From: Saccharococcus thermophilus
Lineage (GTDB): Bacteria; Bacillota; Bacilli; Bacillales; Anoxybacillaceae
Length of the DNA: 64,000 bases
Reading direction: 5' to 3'
Assembly (NCBI RefSeq): GCF_011761475.1
Contig: NZ_JAASRS010000001.1
Coordinates: 992,001 to 1,056,000, forward strand
Shown: positions 35,901 through 43,966 of the stretch, in pieces
Layout of the letters: each line of letters begins with the position of its first letter
How positions within the stretch are numbered: the stretch's first letter is position 1
Position numbers and translations under genes: made by a program
The notes under the pieces: generated by a model
The model's database searches: none
Told to the model about the DNA's origin: nothing
What the model saw: only the letters and a program-made list of their open reading frames with translations

Positions 35901-36606
35901 CCCAAACTTGCGGCGATGCTGGCGGCAGGTCCGCATACCAATCGTAAAAGCTAAGCATCGGTCCGCCCATGAGCTGCATAAAACGAGCTCCAGAGGCATA
36001 GCTGACCATCGACATCGCTGGAATCGGCGAAAAACCGACATTGCGGTCCGGCCCGTATTTGATGACAGTGTATAATAGCGAAGTAGCGACAAGCGTTAAC
36101 GCTTCATCCCAGCTGACGCGGACGAAGCCGCCTTTTCCGCGCGCTTGTTTATATCGCTTCGCCTTTTCTGGATTTTCCACGATGCTTTTCCAAGCATCGA
36201 GCGGATTCTTGTGCGTTTGGAGCGCTTCCCTCCACATATCGATTAACACGCCGCGCACATATGGGTACTTAACGCGGAGCGGACTGTAAATATACCAAGA
36301 AAAGCTCGCGCCGCGGGGACAGCCGCGTGGTTCAAAATCGGGCATATCCGGTCCGGTCGATGGATAATCGAGCTGTTGCCCTTCCCAGGTGACGATTCCG
36401 TCTTTTACGTATATGTTCCAGCTGCACGAACCCGTGCAGTTGACGCCGTGGGTCGAACGGACGACTTTATCATGTTGCCAACGGCGGCGGTAAACATTTT
36501 CCCAAGCGCGATCGCCGTATGTCACTTCACTATGCTCGTTCGCATATCGCTCTATCGGTTTCATATATTTGAAACGGTTCCATAACGGTGATCGTTTTCG
36601 TTTCAT
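32923..36606 (-). CDS. narG: Respiratory nitrate reductase alpha subunit
   Basis: NarG reduces nitrate to nitrite at a molybdenum bis-MGD centre, with one [4Fe-4S] cluster. The protein is 1,227 residues, the usual length. The N-terminal cluster region contains HGVNCTGSCSW and the WEGQQLDYP segment. Further molybdopterin regions are PRGCPRGASFSWY, YNSGYIITWGSNVP and the dinucleotide-binding C-terminus (NRGGTHNSPTRIHMKPTHM part). I chose ATG 36606 because AAGGAG lies eight bases upstream; the GTG at 36615 overlaps that site. An FNR-type box lies 60 bases upstream. It leads the narGHJI operon. Confidence 0.97.
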   Translation of the reverse strand: MKRKRSPLWNRFKYMKPIERYANEHSEVTYGDRAWENVYRRRWQHDKVVRSTHGVNCTGSCSWNIYVKDGIVTWEGQQLDYPSTGPDMPDFEPRGCPRGASFSWYIYSPLRVKYPYVRGVLIDMWREALQTHKNPLDAWKSIVENPEKAKRYKQARGKGGFVRVSWDEALTLVATSLLYTVIKYGPDRNVGFSPIPAMSMVSYASGARFMQLMGGPMLSFYDWYADLPPASPQVWGDQTDVPESSDWYNSGYIITWGSNVPLTRTPDAHFLAEVRYRGTKVVSVSPDYAESTKFADDWLSVKPGTDGALAMAMGHVILKEYYVDQQVPYFQQYAKTYTDFPFVVTLKKDGDKWIAGRFLQAKDLGRSVANAEWKPVVYDENRKTFAIPHGTIGSRWDGQGKWNLHMVDEETGNPIEPCLTFLHCKDELVTIHIPYFTNEGRETMERVVPAKKIHTEDGETYVTTVYDLILANYGIDRGIGGNVARTYDDLVPFTPAWQEAITGVKRELAIKIAREFAQNAINTNGRSMIIMGAGINHWFHSDTIYRAVLNLVLFVGAQGVNGGGWAHYVGQEKLRPAEGWQTIATARDWTAPPKLQNGTSFFYFATDQWRYEEMPVDELVSPLVKKARYSHYADYNVLAARLGWLPSYPTFNKNGIDLYKEAVANGKTTPEQIGNYVAEQLKTKQLQFAIEDPDNEVNFPRNLIVWRANLISSSGKGHEYFLKHLLGTTHGLLNDDENSLRPQEITWRDEAPEGKIDLLVNLDFRMAGTALYSDVVLPAATWYEKHDLSSTDMHPFVHPFNPAISAPWEARSDWDIFKSLAKAVSDIAKQIGMKPVKEVVATPLLHDTTQELAQPFGKVKDWSKGECEPIPGKTMPNIHVVERDYTLIYDKMISLGPNIARQPMGTKGIAWSAKDEYEKLKKTLGTIKCASIAAGCPDISDAKNAAEAILTLSSTTNGKVAVKAWEALEKKTNLQLADLAKEREEECFTFEQITAQPKTVITSPAFSGSEKGGRRYSPFTTNVERLIPWRTLTGRQSFYLDHELMHEFGEAMATFKPILQHRPFSKKRPEAKGKEIILNYLTPHNKWSIHSMYFDALPMLTLFRGGPTVWINKDDAEEAGIRDNDWIECFNRNGVVVARAVVSHRLPRGMAFMHHAQDRHINVPGTKLTNNRGGTHNSPTRIHMKPTHMIGGYAQLSYGFNYYGPTGNQRDLYVIIRKLEEVDWLED

Positions 36607-36638
36607 TTTGCTCACTCCTTATCAATGTGTGTAATTTT

Positions 36639-36681
36639 ACTATAGCCATAATAGAAATAAAGAGATGTTAACTTTGTCACA
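36639..36681 (-). promoter_or_regulatory. FNR-type class II promoter of narGHJI
   Basis: Read on the minus strand, TGTGA-CAAAGT-TAACA (36681-36666) matches the FNR palindrome at nine of ten positions, and TATAGT (36644-36639) begins exactly 21 bp later. B. subtilis narG is FNR-activated, so the call is well supported. Confidence 0.75.
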
Positions 36682-36744
36682 CTTAGCGCGATTGTCACAA
36701 ATCTTTCAAACGATGGAGAAAAACGAACAAACATTCTTTTCTTG

Positions 36745-36753
36745 TGTTATAAT
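36745..36753 (+). promoter_or_regulatory. Extended -10 promoter of the DUF457 gene
   Basis: TGTTATAAT is an extended -10 (TG-N-TATAAT), 33 bases before the ATG at 36786. No good -35 is needed with this type and none is obvious. Confidence 0.6.
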
Positions 36754-36785
36754 AGAAAAAAAGTTTTACATAATGAGGAGGTTAC

Positions 36786-37292
36786 ATGCGATACCATAGC
36801 CATATTGTCACATCATTATGCCTTGGGGCGGCGGTCGCCGCGCACACATCGCTTTCCTTTACAGCAAGCTATACGGTGGGAGTCGTCATCGGCAGCCTGC
36901 TCCCCGACATTGATGAACCAAAGTCGTACGTCGGTCGCCGCTCAATGGGGATGTCCAATAAAGTAAAAGAAGCGTTCGGCCATCGCGGCATGACCCATTC
37001 GCTTATTGTATGGGGGGTTATCGCCCTCGTTATTTTGTGGGAATCGCCTTCATTATTTGCTGCAGGATTGGTGCTCGGCTATTTGTTTCATATTTTCGAA
37101 GACTTTTTGTCCGTCCAAGGCGTGCCGCTTTTTTGGCCGTTCACCGCAAAGCGATTTAAGATTCCCATCTATCGTACAGGCAATTTTGTCGAAAAAGCGC
37201 TCTTTTACGCAGCATTTGCCTTGCTTATCTATATTGGCGCAAAAGAACAGCTGTTTTTCGAATGGTGTCGTTCGCTTGCGTTATTTCGATAA
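36786..37292 (+). CDS. Membrane-bound metal-dependent hydrolase (DUF457, YdjM-like)
   Basis: A 168-residue membrane protein of the DUF457/YdjM family. Conserved features are the N-terminal HSHIVTSLCLG, the LLPDIDEPKS motif with acidic metal ligands, GHRGMTHSLIVW and HIFEDFLSVQGVPLFWPF. Members are predicted metal-dependent hydrolases of membrane substrates and some are SOS-induced, but no lexA box stands out here. ATG 36786 follows GAGGAGG. Divergent from narG. Confidence 0.88.
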   Translation: MRYHSHIVTSLCLGAAVAAHTSLSFTASYTVGVVIGSLLPDIDEPKSYVGRRSMGMSNKVKEAFGHRGMTHSLIVWGVIALVILWESPSLFAAGLVLGYLFHIFEDFLSVQGVPLFWPFTAKRFKIPIYRTGNFVEKALFYAAFALLIYIGAKEQLFFEWCRSLALFR

Positions 37293-37336
37293 GAAAAAAG
37301 GAAAAAGCCTATCCGAAGCGAATTAGTTTTTTAATA

Positions 37337-37377
37337 AAAAAGATTTGCCCGCCATCATCCGCGGCAAATCTTTTTTT
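37337..37377 (+). terminator. Terminator after the DUF457 gene
   Basis: AAAAGATTTGCC and GGCAAATCTTTT form a 12-bp stem, followed by a T run. Confidence 0.9.
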
Positions 37378-37538
37378 ATAGGATAGGATTCATTTTCCTG
37401 CCGATTTTTCTAAAAATTTATAGAACTTCTCCGTGATTCATTTTACACTAAAAATATCATGAAAAGTTGGCATCATCTGTTGGACAGGCTTGTACAGTTA
37501 TAGTATGGGGAATGGAAGAAAGAAAAGGGGTTTCGCAC

Positions 37539-40500
37539 ATGAACATCGAACGAATCGCTACCTATATAAAAGAAAAACGCATTATCGAAGCATTAGAGGA
37601 AATAAAGCCGATGCTTCAGAAAATAGAACATCTGTTTCGCTGGAGAACGCTGCTGCGGACATGGAACACAGCAGACTCGTTTCATCATCTGATTCGCTTG
37701 TTTGACTATGCGCTAATGTACCGTCATAGCGCGCTATTGGCGCGCTACGCCCATCGCCGTTTTTCGACGCTGCAGACGCTGACATGGGTATGTGATGAGT
37801 GGCTCGAAGAACGGCGGCCGCTGGATGCCGAGGAAGCGCTGCGGCCGCGTTTGGAAGAAGCGATCGCGAACGGAAAGGAAAAACCGGAACATATCGCTCG
37901 TGCTGCTTTTACGCTCGTACGTACTCTTTTGGAAATGCGCCGAATTGAAGAAGCACAGCAGTGGATGAACGTGGTAGAGCGATATGAAACAGTTCCAATT
38001 TATGATAAATGGGGGTATTTTTATATCGAAACTGGCGACCGCGACAGAGCGGAAGAAATATTGCGGAAAGGATTGGATGAGCCGGAGCGCGGCGATATGT
38101 GCCATTTGCTTTTGGCCGACCTATACGCGCTAAACGGCTGTCAGCGGAAAGCGCTGGAAATCGTCGAGCGCGGCATCAAGCGGTTTCCGCAAGTGCCGGC
38201 GTTATATGCGGAAAAAGCGCGCCGGTTGCGTGACTTGCAGGAGTACAAAGCGGCGCTCGAAGCGATGGATGAAGTCGACCGCCTCGCTCCGTTTCACGTC
38301 CACCGCCGCTATTTTGCCCATGTGCGTGCGCAAATCTATTACAAGCTTGGCAGATGGGAAGAACTAAAGGCGCTAGTGCAAACGGAAAAATCGTTGGCGT
38401 CCACGCCGTACGCGCGTGCGGGCGAGCGCGCTTCTCTGCCGCAAGTGATCTTGCCGCTTGTGCCTGTCGTACAAAAGCATAATTATTGTGTGCCCGCGAG
38501 TTTGGAAATGATGCTGCGGCTGTTAGGCACAGAGCGCACACAAGATGAAGTGGCCGAGCATATTTTCGATGTGCGCGGCTCGAAATTATCGACGACCGTA
38601 CATTATTTGGAAACGCTCGGTTTTTTATGCCGCTTTTTCATCGGTTCTACGGAGCGATGGAAACGGTTGGTCGATGCCGGTATTCCCGTGCTGTTAAGCG
38701 TCGATTACGAACAATCGTCGCATGTGCAAGTATTGTTCGGCTATGATGAGCGCCTCGGGGCGTTTTACGTGCAAGACCCAAACATGATTGAGCCGTTTGT
38801 GGTTGCTTATGACGAAGTCGAAAAATGGTATGCGGGAACACATTATTTGTCGATTGCTGCGATTCCCCGGGAAAAAGAAGCGATTGCCATGTTGCTGCCG
38901 GAAGAGGAAGATCAATATTTCCGTCAGCTTCATGCCTTCGCCGAAAAAATGGACGAAGATGAGCAAGCGTATATGGCGCCGTTTCTTTCGTTTTTGCGCA
39001 GGCATGAACACATTCCATACACATGGCTGTATGTGGTGAAGCATGTTGGCACGGAAGAAGCGAAAGACCTGCTTCTCGACTATACCGAGCGGGTGCTTGC
39101 CCAATACGGCGATATCAATGATTTGCTGCTAGTGGCAGCGAAAGCATATGTGTATGTGAAAGAAATTGAACGGGCCGAAGCGGTGCTGGCACGGGTGAAG
39201 GGCAAAGCCCAAAGTCCGCTTTATCACTATTTGCGGGGACGGATCGCGTTTTACGAAAGCCGGTACGAAGAAGCAAGCCGCTATTTCCGGGCTTCGCTCC
39301 AGCTCGATCCCGACCAGCCTGACGTCTGGAGCTATATGGCCCTTAGCATCACGTATAGCGGAAAGGAAAAGAAAGGATTGGAACTGTCGCAAATCGCTTT
39401 AACGCTACATCCTGACGATCTGTTTATCGGCACGAACCATGGCATCATGTTATTCCAGGCCAAACAATTTCAGGAGGCGCGCGCCTTTTTCGACCAATTA
39501 CTGCGCCGCCATAAGCATGATGCCTATCTATGGTATGAACGGGCGCGCTGCGATGAAAGGCTAGGAAAGATCCGCAAAGCAGAACGCGGTTTTCTTGTCG
39601 CTAAAGCGCTCGATGGAGAAGAGCCGTATCCATATCTGGCGTTAGCGGATTTATATGAAAACGAGTTAGGAGATTGGCAAAAAGCCGAAGCCGTTTTGTT
39701 GGAAGGAGTGGCCAAGGCTGGATGCGCCCCTGCGTTACACGTTTGCCTTGGCGACTGGTATATGGAGCGAGAAGAAGCGGAAAAGGCGGAAGCGCATTAC
39801 CAAAAAGCACTCGAGCAAGAGGAAAAAGAAGTTTTTGCCCATCTCGGTCTTGCATACGTGATGATGCAGCGGGGGCAGCGCGCTGAGGCAAAACAGTATT
39901 TATTGGACAAAAAGCTATTATTTGCCCAAAACGGCGAATTTCTATTAAATGCCGGAAAAATGCTCCTGGCTAATGAGCTGGTCACAGAAGGGGAAGAGCG
40001 GGACGCCGTGTTTTCATTTCTCGAAGAAGGCCTGCGGATCGCCCAATTTGATGTGGCGGAAGCATATGAGTTTTATATCGAACAACTGACTGCCCATTCT
40101 CTTGTCGACCGCGGAGTGGCTTTTCTCGAGAAACTCATCAACGAGCGTCCGGCTGATGTAAACGCGCTTTGCTATCTCGGCGTGCTTTATGAACAAAGCG
40201 GCATGTTTTCGAAAGCGATCGATTTATACGAACGGGCGAGCAAGGTGCAAAAGAGTACGTTCCCGCTTTATCGCCTTGCGGAGACGTATCGGGCGTTTGA
40301 GCGCTGGGACGAGGCGAAACGGTATTATGAAGCATGTCTCGAGGTCGATGATACATTTGCAGTGGCTCACCTTCGCTTGGCGGTTCTTTACGAAATGGAA
40401 GAAAATATGGATAAGCAGCGCTTCCATCTGCAAAAAGCGTTCGTGCATGAGCCACTGCACGTCCATGTCGAACGTGCCGTCGCGCTGTTTGAAGATCCCT

Positions 40501-41729
40501 CCTTTCTTATCCAAATATTGGAATCTGCGCGGGAGCGGGCGGGCGACGTTTGGTACTATGACAGCCTCGGCCACGTATACGGAGCAATGGGGGACGTTGC
40601 CAAAGAAAAAGAGGCGGTCGAACAAGCGCTTCGCCTCCATCCTGATCATCCGGATGTACTCCACCATTATGCGAAAACGCTTATCAAGGAAGGGAAATCA
40701 AGCGAAGCGATCGCCATCCTTGAGCGGCTGATTGAGCAGGATGTCCGTAATGAATCCTTGTATGAAACTTATGTTCAAGCATTTTCGTATACAATGAGAG
40801 GCATAGGAAAACTGCGCGAGCGGCTCGGCAAATGGAAGCTTGACGATCAAAAAAAGAGCATCATATACATGCACGTCGCTTCCGCCCTTTCCCCATATAT
40901 GATGGACATAACGTGGGCCAAAGCGGAAGACTCTTTCGCTAAAAGGCTGTGGACAAAAGCGAAAGCATGGACGAAAGAAATTGTTGCTGTTTCCGCTGTT
41001 TTGGATTTATACGAAACGTCGCTTCGCCTTGACCGCGGCAATATGGAAGCGTATGAGCGACTTGCTGAGTTTTACGAAGCGGCGGAATTGACAGATGATG
41101 CGATCAAAACGCTGCGCAGGGCATTAACATGCAAGTGGAATGCCGATGTCGCCCGTGAGCTTGTCCTGCTTCTTATTCACTCTGAAAGCAGCAAGCTCCA
41201 AAAAGAAGCAAGCGAGTGGATCGAGCGGCTGCTCGAAGAACAGCCGAACGACCTGGCTATGCTGGAGTTAAAGGCGTTCCTGCTCCTTGACGATGGACGG
41301 GAAGAGGAAGCAGAAAATCTGCTTCGTTCCATCATTGAAATAGAGCCGCTCTTACATCGCAGTATTTTGACGTTAGGAACGATCTATACGACAAAACAGC
41401 GCTATGATGAAGCGATTGCCATACTTGCGAATGGGCTTTCCCATCATCCGCATGATGCAGAGTTGATGCAAGAATTGGCTCGTGCGTATGACGAAGCGGG
41501 GCAGACGGAAAAGGCGCTTTCCGTTGCCAATGAATGGCTTGAATTTGCTGAAGAGGACTTATTCGCTCGTTATCAACGAGCGTGTTATTTAGCCAAGCTC
41601 GGGCGAATGGAGGAAGCCGAGCGCGAATTGGCGCATGTTCTTGACGAAGATGAAACAGGAGATTTTGCCGAACTGGCTAAAGAAGAACCGGCGTTGGCGC
41701 CGCTGTTGCGGCTGTTGTCGAAAAAATAA
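37539..41729 (+). CDS. Giant TPR protein with an embedded C39-like peptidase domain
   Basis: A 1,396-residue protein without signal peptide or membrane helix. Residues 1-300 and about 480-1396 are built of helical tetratricopeptide-like repeats (for example YHYLRGRIAFYESRYEEA and AYLWYERARCDERLGKIRKA). Between them lies a papain-like C39 domain with a full triad: Cys317 in HNYCVPASLEM, His395 in SSHVQVLFGYD and Asp413 in YVQDPN. It may bind or process a peptide or protein partner presented by the repeats; the substrate is unknown. ATG 37539 follows AAAGGGG; a longer in-frame GTG start at 37467 has no site. It stands alone, which gives no pathway clue. Confidence 0.85.
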   Translation: MNIERIATYIKEKRIIEALEEIKPMLQKIEHLFRWRTLLRTWNTADSFHHLIRLFDYALMYRHSALLARYAHRRFSTLQTLTWVCDEWLEERRPLDAEEALRPRLEEAIANGKEKPEHIARAAFTLVRTLLEMRRIEEAQQWMNVVERYETVPIYDKWGYFYIETGDRDRAEEILRKGLDEPERGDMCHLLLADLYALNGCQRKALEIVERGIKRFPQVPALYAEKARRLRDLQEYKAALEAMDEVDRLAPFHVHRRYFAHVRAQIYYKLGRWEELKALVQTEKSLASTPYARAGERASLPQVILPLVPVVQKHNYCVPASLEMMLRLLGTERTQDEVAEHIFDVRGSKLSTTVHYLETLGFLCRFFIGSTERWKRLVDAGIPVLLSVDYEQSSHVQVLFGYDERLGAFYVQDPNMIEPFVVAYDEVEKWYAGTHYLSIAAIPREKEAIAMLLPEEEDQYFRQLHAFAEKMDEDEQAYMAPFLSFLRRHEHIPYTWLYVVKHVGTEEAKDLLLDYTERVLAQYGDINDLLLVAAKAYVYVKEIERAEAVLARVKGKAQSPLYHYLRGRIAFYESRYEEASRYFRASLQLDPDQPDVWSYMALSITYSGKEKKGLELSQIALTLHPDDLFIGTNHGIMLFQAKQFQEARAFFDQLLRRHKHDAYLWYERARCDERLGKIRKAERGFLVAKALDGEEPYPYLALADLYENELGDWQKAEAVLLEGVAKAGCAPALHVCLGDWYMEREEAEKAEAHYQKALEQEEKEVFAHLGLAYVMMQRGQRAEAKQYLLDKKLLFAQNGEFLLNAGKMLLANELVTEGEERDAVFSFLEEGLRIAQFDVAEAYEFYIEQLTAHSLVDRGVAFLEKLINERPADVNALCYLGVLYEQSGMFSKAIDLYERASKVQKSTFPLYRLAETYRAFERWDEAKRYYEACLEVDDTFAVAHLRLAVLYEMEENMDKQRFHLQKAFVHEPLHVHVERAVALFEDPSFLIQILESARERAGDVWYYDSLGHVYGAMGDVAKEKEAVEQALRLHPDHPDVLHHYAKTLIKEGKSSEAIAILERLIEQDVRNESLYETYVQAFSYTMRGIGKLRERLGKWKLDDQKKSIIYMHVASALSPYMMDITWAKAEDSFAKRLWTKAKAWTKEIVAVSAVLDLYETSLRLDRGNMEAYERLAEFYEAAELTDDAIKTLRRALTCKWNADVARELVLLLIHSESSKLQKEASEWIERLLEEQPNDLAMLELKAFLLLDDGREEEAENLLRSIIEIEPLLHRSILTLGTIYTTKQRYDEAIAILANGLSHHPHDAELMQELARAYDEAGQTEKALSVANEWLEFAEEDLFARYQRACYLAKLGRMEEAERELAHVLDEDETGDFAELAKEEPALAPLLRLLSKK

Positions 41730-41826
41730 CATTGCCGTTTTTGTGAATCTTTTTCTTTTCTTTTTTCGCTAAGTTTGCTATGTTATGTAAGGAAAAGCTT
41801 TTCTTGAATAGAAAAGAGGTGGGAGA

Positions 41827-42099
41827 ATGGAAGCCCCCTTTGATTTGCTGGCGTATGTATCGCTTGTGGGTGCACTGCTTGTTGTTGTGAAATGCTATAT
41901 CGGCGAATACCGAAAAACGAAAGCCTTTTTATATGATGTTACGCTCTCGTATGTAGCGGGAAAAAAAGACGAAAGATACGCGTCTGGCGCGATGGTCCCG
42001 CTCTGCCGCGTTTTCGTAAGGAAACGACGAAAAATTCCTATTCGTGAACGTTCGCGCCAAACCGATGAGGAAGGAAGGAGACCTCGCTTTTCTTTTTGA
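41827..42099 (+). CDS. MifM-like leader peptide upstream of yidC2
   Basis: A 90-residue ORF with an N-terminal membrane segment (LLAYVSLVGALLVVVKCY, residues 7-24), a basic middle (RVFVRKRRKIPIRERS) and an acidic TDEEG stretch at residues 79-83 just before the end. B. subtilis MifM has the same plan: an N-terminal signal, then an arrest region containing DEED, placed upstream of yidC2. Stalling of MifM opens an RNA hairpin that hides the yidC2 ribosome site. Here such a hairpin is present and its 5' arm lies in codons 84-87 of this ORF. Sequence similarity to MifM outside this plan is slight. The ribosome site GAGGTGGGAG precedes ATG 41827. Confidence 0.65.
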   Translation: MEAPFDLLAYVSLVGALLVVVKCYIGEYRKTKAFLYDVTLSYVAGKKDERYASGAMVPLCRVFVRKRRKIPIRERSRQTDEEGRRPRFSF

Positions 42100-42130
42100 C
42101 TGATTGACTAAAACAACAAGGAGGTCTCTT
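42076..42130 (+). promoter_or_regulatory. Hairpin masking the yidC2 Shine-Dalgarno site
   Basis: Bases 42078-42085 (GAGACCTC) are the exact complement of 42121-42128 (GAGGTCTC). One G-U and one A-U pair extend the stem to ten. The 3' arm includes GAGG of the yidC2 ribosome site AAGGAGG (42118-42124), two bases before the start codon. The 5' arm lies inside the upstream ORF, 14 bases before its stop. A ribosome paused near codons 80-83 would cover the 5' arm and free the site. Confidence 0.7.
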
Positions 42131-42886
42131 ATGAGAAAGTGGATTTTTGCGTTATTTGGAGCAGTTGTTTTACTAAGCGGCTGCAATCGCAACAAGCCGA
42201 TTAATGAACATAGTCAAGGAATTTGGGATCATTATTTTGTCTATCCAATGTCGAAATTGCTTTTGACGATTGGGCATCTATTTGGCAATAACTACGGAAT
42301 TGCCATCATCATATTAACGTTAATCGTCCGTTTTTGCCTGTTGCCGTTGATTTTAAAGCAGTTTAAAACGACGATTGCGATGCAAAAAATCCGCCCGGAA
42401 CTGCAAAAGCTCCAGCAGAAATATAAAGGGAATGACATCGAAACACAGCGTAAGCTCCAGCAGGAAATGATGCAATTGTATCAAAAGCACGGCGTCAATC
42501 CTGCGAGCGGCTGCCTGCCGGTGCTGATTCAAATGCCGATTTTTATGTCGCTTTATTACGCGATTTCGCGCACGCAAGAAATTAAGACGCACTCGTTTTT
42601 ATGGGTGCAGCTCGGCCACCGCGATCCGTACTTCATTTTGCCAATTTTGGCCAGCCTCATGACATTCATCTCGGTGCGTTTGTCGCCATCGATGACGGAG
42701 GAACAAATGCCGCAAATGGCGATGATGTCGTATATCATGCCGATCATGATTTTTCTCGGGGCAAGTTCCGTTCCTTCCGCCCTGTCGCTTTACTGGGTGG
42801 TCGGCGGCTGCTTCTCCATCATCCAATCGTTGATTTTACGATCGCAACTAAAAGCGGTCAAAGCCGCAAAAAACGGACAAGCATGA
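42131..42886 (+). CDS. yidC2: Membrane protein insertase YidC2 (Oxa1 family)
   Basis: YidC inserts membrane proteins with or without SecYEG. The protein is 251 residues with a lipoprotein signal (VVLLSGC, Cys18) and five later helices. The hydrophilic-groove Arg of the first helix is in IVRFCLLPLILKQ, and a charged coiled cytoplasmic loop follows (RPELQKLQQKYKGND). The GCLPVLIQMPIFMSLYYAI motif is diagnostic. Gram-positive cells keep two copies: SpoIIIJ (YidC1) and this induced copy. ATG 42131 follows AAGGAGG, which is masked by a hairpin with the upstream ORF. A longer in-frame start at 42104 is rejected. Confidence 0.93.
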   Translation: MRKWIFALFGAVVLLSGCNRNKPINEHSQGIWDHYFVYPMSKLLLTIGHLFGNNYGIAIIILTLIVRFCLLPLILKQFKTTIAMQKIRPELQKLQQKYKGNDIETQRKLQQEMMQLYQKHGVNPASGCLPVLIQMPIFMSLYYAISRTQEIKTHSFLWVQLGHRDPYFILPILASLMTFISVRLSPSMTEEQMPQMAMMSYIMPIMIFLGASSVPSALSLYWVVGGCFSIIQSLILRSQLKAVKAAKNGQA

Positions 42887-42892
42887 CAATTT

Positions 42893-42927
42893 CCCCGCTT
42901 TCCATCAACGGAGAGCGGGGTGTTTTT
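42893..42927 (+). terminator. Terminator after yidC2
   Basis: CCCCGCT and AGCGGGG pair around about 14 bases, followed by TGTTTTTG. Confidence 0.85.
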
Positions 42928-43157
42928 GTAATCGAGGACCATCGCATTGAAAAGAAAATGCTCCAATATTAGTGGTAAAAAAGCGCGAATAGAAAGCGGT
43001 CAAATGGATATGTAAAAAGGCAGTAGTTTAGAGAAAGTGAAAAATTTACCGTTTCATACGTAGACAAAATGAATAACATCAACTACAATAATGTGGAAAA
43101 ATTAAACATTATGATAGCAATGAATACTTATAGAACAATAGATGAAAGGAGACAAGG

Positions 43158-43775
43158 ATGAAAACACGATGGATTTGGCTGTCGTTATTGTCGTTGATGG
43201 TGTTGCTGTCGGCTTGTTCAGAGCCTAAAGCGAATCCGACTCGAGCAAACAACGAGGGAAAAAAACAGTTGATCATTCAACCGTTAAAGCTGACAGAAAA
43301 AGAAAAACTGCTCATCAGCAAAACCAATACAAGGGATATCAAGTTTTTTGAGCTAAACGGATCCAAACGGCAAGAAGAACAATTAGTGGTCGATGTCATT
43401 GCCTACCATAACGGAAAGGAAAGCGAATTTCATCATGCCACTGCAGACATCCCAAGCGATTTTCAAGGAGAAATTTTGTCTTTTGGAATCTCAGCGGAAG
43501 TCGAGAAGCAAGCCCCATTATTGTTGACAGGGGTTCCGGGCGGATTAGTAACATCCCCAATTCTAACTGTCCCTACAAGCAGTATGCTTGTCGCAAATAT
43601 AACCAAACCGGTAGAACTTCATAAGAACAAACCGGTGTATATCGCTTATTGGCTTGGCACTTCTAAAAATCATCTAAGTGATACCAATCATGAAGGTGCT
43701 TTTCCTGAAGAAGTCAAAGAAGTAGAAAGCGCATACGTATATAAAATTACGTTGGTGGAGAGCAAAACAAAGTAA
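43158..43775 (+). CDS. Lipoprotein of unknown function
   Basis: A 205-residue protein with a clear lipoprotein signal: basic MKTR, hydrophobic core and LLSAC with the lipid Cys at residue 20. The mature part is polar and beta-rich, and no family comes to mind. ATG 43158 follows AAAGGAG. It stands alone between yidC2 and the NAD salvage genes, so the context is silent about its role. Confidence 0.8.
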   Translation: MKTRWIWLSLLSLMVLLSACSEPKANPTRANNEGKKQLIIQPLKLTEKEKLLISKTNTRDIKFFELNGSKRQEEQLVVDVIAYHNGKESEFHHATADIPSDFQGEILSFGISAEVEKQAPLLLTGVPGGLVTSPILTVPTSSMLVANITKPVELHKNKPVYIAYWLGTSKNHLSDTNHEGAFPEEVKEVESAYVYKITLVESKTK

Positions 43776-43875
43776 GGCTCCATAACAAGCCAAGACAGAA
43801 TGGTTGATTGTTTTTGCGGTTTTTCGCTATCATATAGGGGAAACTCTTTTACTTAGTTGTATTTTCTATATTCAA

Positions 43876-43907
43876 AAGAACAGGAGCTGTTTTCGCACAC
43901 TGTTCTT
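43876..43907 (+). repeat. Inverted repeat before pncA
   Basis: AAGAACAG and CTGTTCTT are exact complements, 16 bases apart, 60 bases before the pncA start. Only a weak T run follows. It could be an operator or an attenuator. Confidence 0.35.
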
Positions 43908-43966
43908 AGCAAGAAGCGTTTTGTCTGATAGGGAAAAATTTTAAAAAGACGTGGGGGGAGTGTTGG

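Noticed and set aside
36686-36701. Second FNR-like half-site (TTGTCACAAAT) near the first box of narG
   Set aside because: Only one half of the palindrome fits, and its distance to any -10 element is wrong for activation.
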